NCBI RefSeq assembly: GCF_905220415.1
Contig: NC_059554.1
Span: 8,023,001 to 8,087,000, forward strand
Length of the DNA: 64,000 nucleotides
Source of the DNA: Colias croceus
Taxonomy: Eukaryota > Arthropoda > Insecta > Lepidoptera > Pieridae
Direction of reading: 5' to 3'
The notes beneath the pieces are model-generated. The model did not search any database and had not been told where the DNA came from. It saw only the letters and a program-made list of their open reading frames with translations. Of the stretch, positions 36,001-48,862 are shown piece by piece (position 1 is the first letter of the stretch; every line of letters starts with the position of its first letter). The position numbers were made by a program, and so were the translations under genes.

Positions 36001-39000
36001 TTTAAAAACTGTATGTAATGTTTGTTTTTAGTAACATACATGCATCAGCAGAGTCAGGAGGTTCTGTTCAAGACTTCTTTCCATGGATGAAAGTGGAGAA
36101 AGTTGAATTAAATGCTTGATGGTATGCATTATGATGGATTATGAGGCTCTGAACACATTATGATGTGCTGATCCAGATGGATCTGGATTTGTGACTTTTG
36201 CAAGTAATTACGTAACTCCTTTCATTTATCACAATATGTTATATTCATTTTATTGATCTCAAAGATATTCATTATATTTTTGTCATTGTTATGTTGATTT
36301 TTGCTTATATTCCATATATGGGTACCTATTCCATATTTGGTTACTCTTTTGTGATTTTGTTTTTTGTGTAAGATTTTAATTTGATTACTGATATTTTTGG
36401 TTAAAGGCTATTAATTACTACTTATAGATGTATGACTGATCAGTAAAAACAATAAACTGATTTAATTTATGTGAAGTTTTATTTTTATATCCCAAAAACA
36501 AAATGGTATTCCATATTTGGTGACTTTCCTCTATAAAAGGAATGCAGTAACACGCGTGATATAGTTTACTTAAATGGATGCAGTACCTACTGCATTATCA
36601 CACAATCTTTGAACAGATGTTCTGATGCAGTATTTATAAATTATTTATAATATGCAAGCATATTGGTAAATTATTTATTTTTCGTTTAAAGGATCACAGT
36701 GTGAAAGCTATTGTGTAAATCCAGATACAATCCATACTAATATTATAAATGCGAAAGTAACTCTGTCTGTCTGCCTGTCTGTCTGTCTGTTACTCAATTA
36801 CGCCTTAACTACTGAACCAATTTGCATGAAATTTGGTATAGAGATATTTTGATACCCGAGAAAGGACATAGGATAGGTTTTATCTCGGAAATCCTACGGG
36901 AACGGGTTTTTCTTTGTGATCGCGGGCGAAGCCGCGGGCGGAAAGCTAGTATCTTATATTTACAAGCGTAATTATGAAAGTATACGAAACATCAAAGTAC
37001 TTAATGAATTATAAGTGAGCCTATAAATAAATCCGCTCTAAGTGTCTGGACTCCGGGAAGATCAAATATTATAATAATCATGTCTATATACCATGCCATT
37101 CCTTTCCCATTTAGCTACCAAAATCCTTGTAATACCTTTTTTTTTTATAGTGGGGAAATCTTCCAAAGATACCCACGGCCCCCGGGGAAGGAGCCGTGGG
37201 TTATGTCGGATTCTTACCGACTAAAACCCCACTGTGTTCCGTCGAGCCGCTTTAATGATGGGGCCGCGGGTATTGATTAGAATTCTTCCGCGACATCCTT
37301 ATAATACCTAGGTACCTAAACCAAACAACAGCTAATAAAGTGACTCCTTATAATTCCTCATTTCCTTTCCTGGCTAATTTCCTTTTCTTTTCTTTCACAG
37401 ATAGAAAGGACAAAGCGAATGGTAAAGTATTTTGTAGTATAGTTTAGATAGCAATGGATAAAGAGTGTTCAAATAATAATACCAATATGTATCAAAAATG
37501 TAAAATCAAAGATCCTTGAGCACTACGATGTTGTTGCATAAATACTGGGTAGTATCTTTATAAGCTACCTTTTAAGTAGGGCTCTATCAAAAGTACTTTT
37601 AATTAAATAATCTACGCTCTTTAAAAACAAATGAAGCCTAATATTTTTTAGCTTTTGTAATTAGATCAATAACTAATACAAAAAGGCAAGCGAACGAACG
37701 AAGCTTTCCTAAAAACTAACGCGCTAAAATGCCACGTTCAATTTAAATTTTTCACATCTTGCCTTTGCTGAATATATTGAGCTCGTTATTCAATCGCGGC
37801 AAATTGATATAAATAACAGTTCAATATTGAAAGGACCAATTAAGGTCCACGAATGTAATTGACGAAGCGGTATTACTTTACTTGACACACTATTCATTAT
37901 TTATACATTGACCTCATAATATGAGGAACATGTAATTATGGTAGAATACAAATTAGGGCTTTACGATTTTTTTTTGTTTTTGGTTGAAAGATCATGGATT
38001 TTGAATGACGTGTTTTTAAATCTGCATATAAGCGAAATCGTAATTTCTTCAAACCAAAACGAAGATTTTATGAAAATAAAATTAATTATTATTTTAAAAA
38101 TACTAATACTTAATATCTATAATTGCTTCGAAATATAATCAACAAATTCTAAATTCCTCGTGTCTCTAGCTAGATCAATAAAACACTGTAAAGGTTGGTT
38201 AAAGCTCATTTCCACGCTTACAAGTTACAACCTATCTAGTATGATACGATTTTTTGAATTCCTGCATGAACATGAAAATCGCGTTTCAACCGTCCATATA
38301 TTAAATTTAGATACCATAATATAGGACACGGCTTATAGATTAACAGGCACGATATACAGGCTAATCTACGTGCTCTACGTTATATTTTTCGACACTTGAA
38401 CAATGATATTTTATTTCAGAAATTATTATAAATGCATATGACTTAAACCTTCGTAGAGTCAAATGATTATCGTTAGCTTAGAAGGTCATGTGGAAGATTG
38501 TGTTATTAAACTCTATAAACTTCTGCCACTCCTCTTTATTTCTGGCCCAAATACATCATAATAACTGCTCAAAATAGGTACATTTTCACTCGAGAGGTAT
38601 CCATTACAAGATCCTTCGACCGTCCCGGTTTGTCCTTGGGAAAGCAAACCAGTCGTTGAATCATCCGCCATCTTAATGACGTCAATAACGCGCAAACCGT
38701 GACGAAGTGAGGGTCCACAGACAGACATCTCACACCACTGTCCACTGATGAGTACATTGCGACGATCATTTGATACTTTGTTGGGGGAAGGTCAACTTCT
38801 TCTCATTAAGAACGTTCCTTTGTTGTTGCTTTGTGTTAATGCTAAATATGAACTAAGAATTCGATGGAATAATTTAGTAAGCAAAGACTGCGTACTAGAT
38901 CCATTCTGTACTACTAAGTTCAGAATGGAGCTAAACTAAATACTTATCACTTTAAAGCTTTTACTTTTCGGTAATATAAAATCGAAAGTACTCACAACTC

Positions 39001-42000
39001 ACAACAATTAAGATCCAACTAAGTCGACATACGGAAGCCATATTTAGTGTTGGCGTACAATGAGACCAAATTAACGAAAGTGCTGACGTCACAAACGTCC
39101 TACAAGGAAGCGATCATGAGTCAATAGTCTCGTTGAGTGAACATTTATGGATTTGCATCTAGCTACGTAGGCGAACAATATGCCTTAGATCATTATCATA
39201 AAGTTCATCTCTCATTGCTCAGTCAGCGAAGAGCGCAATGATGCCAAAGGCCAAGATTTCCGAGCATAATATTGGAAAGTTAGAAAGTAAGGACTGCGCC
39301 GTTGAAATATTTATTCCAAGCGAAATTTAAATAGCGAGCGCAGTGAGATTTATACTTACCTACTGAAATTTACGATTTATTTTTATAGTGTTTATTTCAA
39401 AATTCTTGTTGCGCGGGTTTGTTATGAAATGTATATAAGGACCCAATTATAACTTCTATATAATATGTACCTACTTACATTATATTAGGTATGTTCATAC
39501 AACTTGGTTTGGCGTTTTACTTCGAAACTTCCATCATTGTCGAATGTCAAGAACACATTTTATAACACAAAAGGCTCTATCGGCATTCTAATCATTATTA
39601 TCATTGATTCTATAACGTAGTTATGTGCGATTTTCACAGCTATCTTCATATTATTATAATTCCCCACTTCACCCTTGACTCTGTGACATTACAATTAATA
39701 ATACAATTCGCGAAGATTTATTTTAATATTATTGTACCTACATGAGAAACACGATAACTCCATCAGGTTCCCATTAGCGGTTCGTACGTTTATTTAATCG
39801 ATCCATTGTCAATCCACAAGAAACAAGCAATTTGTCCCATCATTGTTTACTTTCAATATAGCTCATATTGCCAATCTCGGATCTCCCTTCAAAACCAACA
39901 AACTAACACTGCTGCAAAAGTTCTATTTTAGAATGTTGCGAATGTTATGTATATTCACTTGCAAAATATAAAAACCGATGTTGCGATAACAGGGTCAAGT
40001 TAACGGTAAGTCACTCGCAGGTCATGGTTTATTAATGGAGTGACATTGGTTGCCACGTGCTCCGTTGCATAGGAACGGAAAAACAAACAAAACTTCGAAC
40101 CATAAGTTCTGTAACTTGAACCATTCATTCAGTATGTCTTGGTTGTTTATTTCGAAATCAGTTTGGTTCAAAAATAATGTCGGTTTTTTAGGATTCTGCA
40201 TAATTTGGATAATAATTAATCTTAAGGCATCTTTCGAAAGCTTTATTGCGAATTGTTTTTTTCTTGTTCATATAAATTTAACGATTTGCTATAAAGTTAT
40301 GGAAACAAGTTATTCAAGATCTTTGGACCATGTGAACTGGTGGAACCCGGAACATTGGAAGTCTCGACGCCTTAAAACTATGTCTTCGTCGTCGTTAGAT
40401 ATTGCTGATCCTACGGAAATTAGAAATGGCTGGCTCACTTTAAAGGAGTCAAAGGTGAGATTAGTAATCAGTCAATACCCAGGAATCTTTTTTATTCATA
40501 TAGTAAGATTACCTATCTGAAACCTTTACACCTACACCTACTTACACTTACACCTATTTGATATTATTTATTCCAATATTTATTTTAATGAAAGACTTTA
40601 TCGTATAGTCCACGATCATCAGATATTAAAAATACTGGGAACTCGGAATTTCAGTTCCTTTCGGTAACAAAATGTAATTTATTTTGCGCTACATTTGTGA
40701 ACAAATGCAAATGTTACAAATGTAGCGCAATTGCACGGTACGTACGTTATACCATAAAACATAAAACAAAGGACAAGTGAACCTTTAAGACTCAAAAAAT
40801 GGACCCCAATGTGTTTATCCACACACCGAAACAACCAAAGATGCCATGTTAAGTTAGTCAGCGAACGTAGGCGATCGTGTGTTACATCACAAGCTTAGCA
40901 TACGACCTCGTGAGTCACGCTCCATGCTGAATACGAAACTAGTTTGCAAATTGTGACCAATGGTGTTAACTTCGCAGAAACTTGGAGCACTTGCGTTCTT
41001 GCAGGCGCTAGTAATGTAGAGCCGTAGTGATTCCACGGGCTCTCGACAAATGTAAAGAAAATATTAAATATGAATGTATGTAGTTTCAAGAGTAATCTAA
41101 TGCACGAATGAAAATTTAAGAATACAATCATACTTCTGAAAGATATGATTAATGTGCCAAGACTGGGAGATGAAGTTTCCTTTGTTCAAAAAGTTCCGGA
41201 CTTGACATTCAATTGACAAACCTGTAGAGAAATGTACTCTGTTACATAATATATTTACTTACCGCTGCATTATCAAAATCGCGATAACATTAAAGATTCA
41301 AGCAAGACTCGTTTCTATGTGCAGTAAGGTCGTTGACAGACGATGAGTCACACACGACCAAGTGTGAGCTTCCCATATATGGCTTTTGTTCACGAGACCG
41401 CTCGCCGTATATAATATGGAAATTAATTATATGACAAAGTTGTCTAAACAAAACATGCAAAGTAGATAATAGTTAAAATATTAAAAAGGCTCAAACACAG
41501 CGCTCATTTGGCCTTTGTCGGGATACTGTTTTTACTTTCTTGAGTATGAAATAAATAAATCGTTCAGTTTCTACATTAATACTACATCGTCATTATAATA
41601 TTGTGTTTAATCAGAAACACACCTAATATTCATACTCATTGCATGTATGTATTTTGCTAAAGAGTGTAAATTATAGTTAAAATTTGCATCTCCCAAAAAT
41701 ATTTTACAAATAAATCAAAATCAGATTATTTTTTTTACATTTAATTAAATTATCAAGGTCAAAATGAATAGGTAAATCTAGTTTAAAATTAAATCCATAC
41801 TTGCAAATGACCTTGTATTGTTTGTAAATATCATATCACATCGATTGTCCACCTACGATGTTTCAAACGACTTATTTGAATAGCTAGTTCCTTTTATTGT
41901 TAGAGACATAATATTGATCGATTAATTTATGTTAACACGTAATACAATTTAAACCTTGATGATATGCGAACTTTCAATTAAAAAAAAAATGATTTTGTGC

Positions 42001-45000
42001 TTTTTAAACGAACATTAGAGCTAGAGCAAGAGCATTCTTTCGTGTAAAAAAAACTCATATTCCGTATTGTTCACTATTACAACATTGCATAGAATCTTTT
42101 GGAACGCACTAAGAACAACGAAAGAATGCTCTGCGCCTGTTTACACTAAAGAATTTGACATAAATGGTGTTAGACTATTGCTTTTAATCAATAATATTTC
42201 CGCAATTACTTATTTCAACCGATAACTACAACATAATAATTTACACTACGTCTAGTGTACACAGCAATACAGACTAACGAAGCAGCCCTTGGCGCTCTAA
42301 TTAAACTCCAAGTACACGCAATAATTGAATCCAATAATAATCAATGTCTGTGGACCGAGTGACCGTTGTGACAGTGTTAATTAGGCGTACAACCTGATTG
42401 CGTAACGAGCTGACGCGTAACAATATCGCGTAATGAATGATAATGTTGAGATTCCACTATTTGTATTTATAGGAAGGGTGAAATCGGATCCTCTGAGAAT
42501 ATGTTGCATTTGCAAAGATAATTAGGTAGTTGACTAGAGAAACTACTAAGTAAGTCTAGCAGTAAACATTTATTTACTGGAAAATTATGTTTAATACATA
42601 ATAGTCATGCTCTTTTGCTCTTTAAATAAGTGAGGATATTCTTGTGCAATTATTTTAAGACAATATTTTATAACATTGTAAAATCTAGAGTCTAAATGAT
42701 AGAGACTAATGTTATCTACAATTTACAGACATTGAAACAATAATCTTAAATAAACAGATAGTTTAGACCTAACCTTCTAAAGTGTAGCGCGGAAATTATG
42801 TAAATAACAATAAAAGAAGGCGGTAGACAGGTTGTTGATGCGTAGGAGTCGACCTCCTGTGCTGTCGAGCGTATCCTATTTCAACCACTGGTGTTTCTTT
42901 TGTTCAATATTTACCTTTGGAAAAATTCTCTATAAATTGAAATATTTAATTTAGCTCTATACGAAAATCATTTAATTTAACATTAAATAAATACTCATAT
43001 GTTGTGTCCTTAACGAGTAGGTATATTATATTGTGCAAACAATATGTCATAATTATATATAACGATGCTAAATATAGTAATTGCTCTCGTCGTTGGCTCA
43101 TTCTGCACATACATTAAACTTATAGGTACCGCTTGTTATACTTAAATTACTTGTTAAGTACAAATTATTTTGGAAAGCCATTCACTCTGTCTGTCTTACT
43201 TGTCTTACTTGCATAAAATAAAATAAATATTAATATCTCACTAGCATTTTGCTTTTTGCCAAAGGCTCCACGGTCCTGATTTGGACATTGAGGCAGTAAT
43301 TTTTGCTGATTTACAAATCCTTCGATCAACAAGCCATCACACCACAATCACATACATACATAACTTAACATACGTACCTACTTAATAACATTATAACTAT
43401 TAAAAAGTTTTCTTTCCCTCCAGGCGCGGTTCCAACAAAAACAATTACAGGAGAAGGAGCTGAAGATCGCATCTCTATACGAGGCTCAGCAGGCCAGAGC
43501 ACTGGACAGGGTTAGACATTCACCCAGCAATGGCAATGTCACAACCCCTAGTCCACCTATACCGCATCAACCTGGAAAGGTAACATGTCTATTCATTTTA
43601 AGATGGTTAGAAGAAATCCTATAACATTTTTGTTATATATATGAAAGTAGTCAAACGAGCATGTGGATCACCTGATGGTAAGCAATTCCACAGCCCATAG
43701 GCATCTGCAGACGTGTCCGAAGATGCATTTCTAATCACTATGCATTCTCTCTCAATAACTTGCCCAATCATAACATACTGTGACAAGAAAGTCAACTCTA
43801 AGAATCTTATCTGCTTCCTAATATACGATGGTTAAATATTCTTATATATATTTCTATAGTTCACGAAATTCTGAATATTATAGAGCGGCTTACTTTACTG
43901 TAAAATTCTTTCCACTAATCAATGAACATTATTCTGTAGATTGTATGTAACAATAGTATTTTAAAATTTTCAGGTGCGTCAAATGTTCGAAGAGCGTCGT
44001 ACAAAAGCGGGCATCGATAAAAGTTACCCGCTACAACCGATACAGAACACGGAACGAACTCAACCCAGGAAGGCATTACCTAATGGTTATAGTAAAGTTA
44101 GCAATACAAAGGCCACGGTGGAGAAGAAGACGTCCATTCGAGCCCAGAATACAGTGAGCTCACATAGCGTCAGGAAACAGATTACTCAGGTATTTTTTTT
44201 TCGTAAAACTTATTACTGAATGATTTACGGTGAGCTTCTTTCATTTCTAGAACAATCTATACCAAAATTATAATAATACCAATGTATTATTGTCTTTTCA
44301 ATTTAATAAGTTGTATTAATATTTTCAAGTTAATATTACACATTTATATTATTCTAGTTCTTACCTCATCCATACAAAGACCATCTTACAATAATGGCAA
44401 TTGTGGTAATATTGACAATGGTTTGTACGTCAAGTTTACCTTAAATCAAAGTCGACAGTGCGGTTAACCGCGTCTAGGTACAAGTGTAGTGAGTACTCAG
44501 CTATCGCACAATGTAAAACAATATGGAGAATACTAGAAACAATTACTTTATTGTATTGTAGAATATTCTTAGAAATTGGAAAAGGCAATGCTATCTGTTA
44601 TGATTTTTTTAAACGTTAAATCTTAAATGACAGAAAATGTAGAGTCATTCAGATAACAACCTTTTAAATTTTTGATAAGATTTAAAAAGTATAGGAATAA
44701 AGTTTCAAGTATCTTGAAGTAAAGATTTTCGAACCCTGAATTCGAATCGGGTCCGAACGTCAAAATAATTGTAAAAATTAAGTTAAAGCAAATTATAGGA
44801 TTTTTCAACGTTTCTATTTTTATTTTTATATTACATTACATAACATTCTATTTTTATACAGTGATCATCTACCACATTCTATCATCTGTTTTCTAATATA
44901 GTTAAGTTAAATATAGTTAGTTAATAGATAATTCTTAATTAAATTTATTAGTTACGTCATTCTTAATTTAATCGATTGAATATACCTACTACAAATCATT

Positions 45001-48000
45001 CTACGCTGTGTGGTTGGATTGTCTTTAGACTATTATTACCCTTTATTTTTAGTTTCCTTACACTAACACATACTATAAATTACGATGAATTTGATGGATT
45101 CGAAACCTAACGACCCTTACAGGTACACAAAGTGAACAGCATTGTAAACGGATCGGGCGATCTCAACCACAACCACGAATTGGATCTCAATGCTGTCAAA
45201 TCATTGGTAAGTTATCCATATAAAACGTTCAATAGGTGTCAATTTATTGACCATAATGTGCATTGGTACTTTTTTGAAGTGAAACTTCTTTAGGCGGTTG
45301 AGAGTAAAATTTCAAGGTCGCGTCATGGCAATACCGACACTTCATGGAGTAAGGCGACGCTTTTGGTATCTTTGAATCTTGCCAAAGAAGTTTCACTTCT
45401 GACACGTGTGCTCGGCACACACGCTCTTTTTTTATTTCGTTATTTGACGATATTATATCTATAAAATTCTCACTGGTTGACCCCGCACAGGTTTTCCTAG
45501 TGGGTTAACCAGGGATTTACAATTTATGTGAAACTTTGTAAAAAATTGTGAAAAATAAATAAATTTTGAATTTGAATTTGAATTTAAATGTTGTACACTC
45601 CAGTCAAACACGAACGGTAGGGACCATTCGGTGGACGAGTTGGATCGCGCGGACAATAACTATATGTTGGAAAATGAAACGTTTCCGGAGGCTCTCGCGC
45701 CGGTCACTCCGCGGTCTCCCGAGCTGGAGGAAGTTAAGCGAGTTGTTAAGAGGTAGGTTCATTTATTAAGTGATTTAATTTGTTATTTTTAATGTGAAGT
45801 TTATATATAAGATCATTAATGACCATTTTCGGCATATTATAGCGCCCGCTCTTAAACATCTTGCCCAAAAAGTAGCGTGGTGGGGGAAGTTTGCGCATCA
45901 AGTTTTAGTACATTTTTATATGCGCAAGCTTCCCCCACCACGCTACTTTTTGGCCAAGAAGTTTGCCGGGCGCTATCCCTATGTTTAGTATAATGTGTGC
46001 GATAAAATATTTTTTACTTTATTTTTTGTCTCTTTATTGTAGAAATCCTCCGCCACAAACTCTACCTACGACAAGAGCTACGAAACCCATTTCAAAACCA
46101 ACAGCAACTGTGCCAAAGAAAGTGTCCAATGAAAATGCGGTAAGTAATAACACAAGTAAATCACAATTCATTAATATACATTTATTGATATTTTTTTTAA
46201 GCTTCGCTTATAAGAGCACGTTATCATAATTGGGTATTTGCCGTATTTCCAAATAATTTAACTTTCAAGCACTTTTACTTCTTTCATTAGTACAGAACCA
46301 ATTATTAAGAAAAAGTAGTTCAATTTAATTTTCTTGTAATAAAATATTTTATTATAACAACCTTTTTGGCAACAATTTCCGTCAATCAACAAGCTTTACA
46401 TTTTTTCTATGTGACATTCTGAATTCGAAATTGCCAAACAACACGTCGAATTCAGTCGACAATGTCACCCAAATTTTATAAAATCAAAATTTAAAAGTGC
46501 AAATATTAAATAGCGGTTACAATTAAATGGCAGGTAACGGAGAACACCAGTAAGCCCCGTGGGGTCATGCAGCGAGTTAACCCTGTGAGTATACTTTGTT
46601 AAAAAGCCTATAAAAAAATATGTTTTCACCTGAGGTTTTCGCGCTCAAAACTCAGAAAACTAATGCATTCATCAAAACAGAAAACTCACATGTTTATAAT
46701 ATTTATTCGCTCATATTTTCATCAGAATGTAACTGAAGTCTCTTATTTTGATGACGATTTATGTATTATTTAAATTTAAAGACGAAAGCTCAGTTCGTAT
46801 TTTTTTCTCGTTCTGTTAGACGAAGTGAAGATTTGTTTATTTTTTGTATTTTTTTTTCAGGTGCCAAGAAGAACGCCTGTGGTACGTGTATAATTTTTTT
46901 AATAAATTTTAAGAATTAGTTTTGTAATATTATCTTAATTTTTTAAAATGTCAATTTTTATCTAGATATTCAAATAAGTACAAATTAAGGGCAAACAGGC
47001 CACCGGCTACAGCAGATGGACCAGCGACAGACATTTTAAAACGTTATGTCGTATATATATATTTTGTCACAGACACTTCTGTAGCGATAATGGTTAAAGT
47101 TAAAATCTTGCTAAACATTTTTTACTAAAAATGTATCAATTAAATGTTTAGTACATAACAAGTTGACTAATCTACTAGTCATTTTATATACAATCCTATC
47201 CTATCTAGAGTCCACAAGCGTCTAGCGGCCCCAAAGCACGCACGGGGTCCGGGCCCCGCGCGGGTCCCGTGGGCCCTAGTGCGGGAGGTGCGGGGTCGGG
47301 GGACGCGTGCGCGGTGTGCGGGCGCCGCTTTGCGCCCGACCGCCTCGCGAAGCACCAGGAGATCTGCCGCAAGACGCACTCCAAGCGACGCAAGCCGTTC
47401 GACGTCATCAAGCATCGGCTCGCGGTAAGTGGGGACGCTGGGTAGTGGGGACACATTGTGTACTGACACATTATATAACATAGCACAGAAACACTGCATT
47501 CTGATACACTGCATACTGAAATAATGCATACTGACACACTGCCTAGTGCCTACATAGAATTTATAATTTCAGAATAATATTATTACAGCAATACTTAATT
47601 TATTACATTTTCACGCTTTACTGGAACAGGGTACCGATGCAGATAAGGCAAGCAAAAATTACCTTTCATACTAAATTTATCATTGTCTATTTGAACCAAA
47701 TATCCCATCGTATCACATTCCCACAGTACCCTAACTATAGCTTGTGTACAAGTCTCGAAATACGTCGTAAACTTAGAGCCTCTGCAAAATTACAAAACTG
47801 TTTACAATTTGACATAACCCCTTAACAAATAAACTACTTAACTTTATCAACATAAAAAAAGGGTTGAGTTTAAGGCATTCATGATATTTTTACGTCGTTA
47901 TTCATAAATTACACTGCGTATCTTTCATAATAGTACTACACATAATAAATATAATGCAAACACAACAGGGCACAGAAGCGGAGCCGTTCATCGGCAAGCT

Positions 48001-48660
48001 GCGCAAGAACGTCACGTCCACATCATCCAGTAAAGTACAGAGCAAGTCATTGAATAGCAACTGGCGCCAGAAGCACGAGGAGTTCATACAGGCGATACGA
48101 GCCGCTAAGCAGGTGCAGGCGCACCTTAACGCTGGTGGTGAGTGGTGTATAGTAAATTATCTAGATTCTAGGTGAAAATAAATTGCATGTTTTGTTTGGT
48201 AAAGATGTAGCTTTGTAATGGCATAGGTACCTAATACATTATAAAAATCGATACTGTAATCATAGACTTAAATAAACAAACTTTTTCTCTTTATTACATT
48301 TGGTATTGCATTAAATAAGTGCAAAAACCGACTAGGAAAAAATTACGCTCTTGTTCGAGTCCCGCCTCGTGATAGAATTTTTTCTATTCTTTATAAATTT
48401 ATATTTATAAAGCATTTGAATGCCATAAAAACCAAAAAATATATACGCTCTTGTTGTTTTAAGACACATCCCTATATTTCAATACATTTTTTTCAGGTAA
48501 GCTCAGCGACCTCCCCCCACCTCCCCCCTCTGAGAACCCCGACTACGTGCAGTGTCCGCACTGTAACCGCCGCTTCAACCAAGGAGCCGCCGAGCGACAC
48601 ATACCCAAATGTGCCAATTTCCAATTTAACAAGCCCAAACCGGCCGCGAAACGCAGGTAA
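29158..48660 (+). CDS. ZC2HC1A: C2HC zinc-finger protein, ZC2HC1 (FAM164) family
   Basis: Eleven exons join in frame: 29158-29196, 43424-43579, 43974-44189, 45123-45206, 45604-45752, 46043-46139, 46534-46584, 46861-46881, 47209-47424, 47969-48137 and 48497-48660 (TAA), for about 453 residues. The N-terminus (MEKTGGSRLLQMQ, then ARFQQKQLQEKELKIASLYE) is a short coiled-coil-like segment. The middle is Ser/Pro/Thr-rich, basic and probably disordered. Two C2HC fingers follow, each spaced C-x2-C-x11-H-x3-C: CAVCGRRFAPDRLAKHQEIC in exon 9 and CPHCNRRFNQGAAERHIPKC in exon 11. Between them is the basic WRQKHEEFIQAIRAAK helix. This layout is that of ZC2HC1A/B; the A/B assignment and molecular function are uncertain. 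The final codons 'CGCAG|gtaacc' could also act as a donor, so an extended C-terminus is possible, but no downstream exon was found. The start ATG has G at -3. Confidence 0.88.
32163..32336. repeat. Dispersed repeat ending in the 'gcgggcgg' tip
   Basis: 'atatataaatctcgtgtcac' to 'gcgggcgaaaccgcgggcgg' followed by 'taagctagt'. The tip matches the short-repeat family; the front half resembles Helitron-associated sequence. Confidence 0.5.
32780..32935 (+). pseudogene. Non-LTR retrotransposon coding remnant
   Basis: An open frame from about 32781 reads DGFYAIMRKRAASMMRRVRQ, then SSSSILAVFVDKWESNVLRHW. The Arg/Lys-rich 'KRAASMMRRVR' and Trp-containing end resemble the post-RT region of insect non-LTR elements. 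Both ends are truncated. The assignment is tentative. Confidence 0.4.
35576..36531. mobile_element. TA-flanked transposon with repeated 'ccatatttgg' motif (956 bp)
   Basis: Inverted tips of about 25 bp start GAGGAAAGTCACCAAATATG and are flanked by TA on both sides (35574-35575 and 36532-36533), as in Tc1/mariner/pogo elements. The motif 'ccaaatatgg' or a close variant recurs near both ends (about 35588, 35611, 35943, 35966, 36310, 36335 and 36510). Only short non-coding or decayed open stretches are inside, so it is non-autonomous. Confidence 0.75.
36735..36952. repeat. Dispersed short repeat (inverted copy)
   Basis: 'atccatactaatattataaa' followed by a (GTCT)n run and ending 'gcgggcgaagccgcgggcgg': reverse-orientation copy of the 1212-1424 family, nearly full length. 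Confidence 0.7.
37130..37290. repeat. Dispersed repeat ('tatgtcggattcttaccgac' family)
   Basis: It shares 'ggggaaatctt.caaagatac' and 'tatgtcggattc.taccg.ct' with a second copy at 55315-55500 in a CD98hc intron. Spurious ORFs at both sites read '...MSDSYRLKPH...', reflecting this shared sequence. Confidence 0.55.
40299..40454 (+). CDS. Candidate alternative first coding exon of the ZC2HC1-family gene
   Basis: Inside the 14-kb first intron, an ATG with G at -3 opens 52 codons that look coding: METSYSRSLDHVNWWNPEHW, then a Ser-rich stretch, then EIRNGWLTLKESK. They end exactly at a 'gtgaga' donor in phase 0. The next exon (43424) begins in phase 0, so this exon could replace 29158-29196 and give a different N-terminus. 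The frame stays open upstream to 40050, so an upstream ATG or acceptor cannot be excluded. I know no family match; it could also belong to another transcript. Confidence 0.45.
42005..42170. repeat. MITE-like inverted repeat
   Basis: 'gcattctttcgt' near 42033 and 'acgaaagaatgc' near 42118 form an inverted pair. The right side ('cactaagaacaacgaaagaa') closely matches a second copy at about 50361-50400 between ZC2HC1 and CD98hc. Confidence 0.45.
43640..43740. repeat. Dispersed repeat tail
   Basis: 'acgagcatgtggatcacctg' followed by 'atggtaagcaattccacagc' matches a very common lepidopteran repeat motif. It lies wholly within a 394-bp ZC2HC1 intron. Confidence 0.5.
45274..45434. repeat. MITE-like repeat, long copy
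   Basis: It has the same ends as 27988-28090 (gaagtgaaacttctt ... aagaagtttcacttc), with an additional middle segment and a 'gtgtgctcggcacac' hairpin before a T-run. It sits in the intron between ZC2HC1 exons 4 and 5. Confidence 0.65.
45842..45973. mobile_element. 132-bp hairpin MITE with TA duplication
   Basis: The arms are nearly complementary along their whole length (gcgcccg ... cgggcgc at the tips, plus a 30-bp block centred on 'gtagcgtggtgggggaag'). TA flanks both ends (45840-45841 and 45974-45975). It lies in the 290-bp intron between ZC2HC1 exons 5 and 6 and makes up nearly half of it. Confidence 0.8.
46861..46881 (+). CDS. ZC2HC1A: 21-nt microexon of the ZC2HC1-family gene
   Basis: A T-rich tract ending in CAG is followed by exactly seven codons (VPRRTPV) and a strong 'gtacgt' donor. 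Both sides are phase 0, so it can be included or skipped without changing frame. It lies in the basic, Pro-rich linker before the first zinc finger. Confidence 0.72.
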
Positions 48661-48768
48661 CCGACTGGCAAACAGACGAACACACGACAACCAAACAGTA
48701 CTTGCTCCGCGGCAAACAGCACAATTACAGTACATGTGACAAACAAACAACACTCGTGACAGGTTAAT

Positions 48769-48862
48769 AACAGTACGTGTAATACGGTATACAGTACTTG
48801 AAACGCAGTGTACAGTACTTGTGACGCAGTATACAGTACTTGTGACGCAGTATACAGTACTT
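48769..48862. repeat. 21-bp tandem repeat downstream of ZC2HC1
   Basis: About four copies of 'acagtacttgtgacgcagta' plus 't' are seen, more degenerate at the edges. They begin roughly 110 nt after the stop codon and so may lie in the 3' UTR. The minus-strand ORF here is a by-product. Confidence 0.75.

Larger units (their letters stand above)
29197..40298 (+). other. 5' part of the long first intron of the ZC2HC1-family gene
   Basis: No exon was recognised. Named content is the repeat at 32163-32336, a non-LTR coding fragment at 32780-32935, an (ATTT)n run at about 33012-33043, the TA-flanked element at 35576-36531, and repeats at 36735-36952 and 37130-37290. Short ORFs at 29973-30197, 37938-38138 and 38513-38769 have no recognisable domain. 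The remainder is AT-rich and featureless by eye. Confidence 0.6.

Noticed and set aside
38513..38769. Two overlapping minus-strand ORFs of 71 and 66 codons
   Set aside because: No recognisable domain, no splice context and different frames; possibly a decayed element but not supportable as a gene.
47179..47537. Two Pro/Ala/Arg-rich minus-strand ORFs
   Set aside because: Antisense shadows of the GC-rich ZC2HC1 zinc-finger exon 47209-47424.
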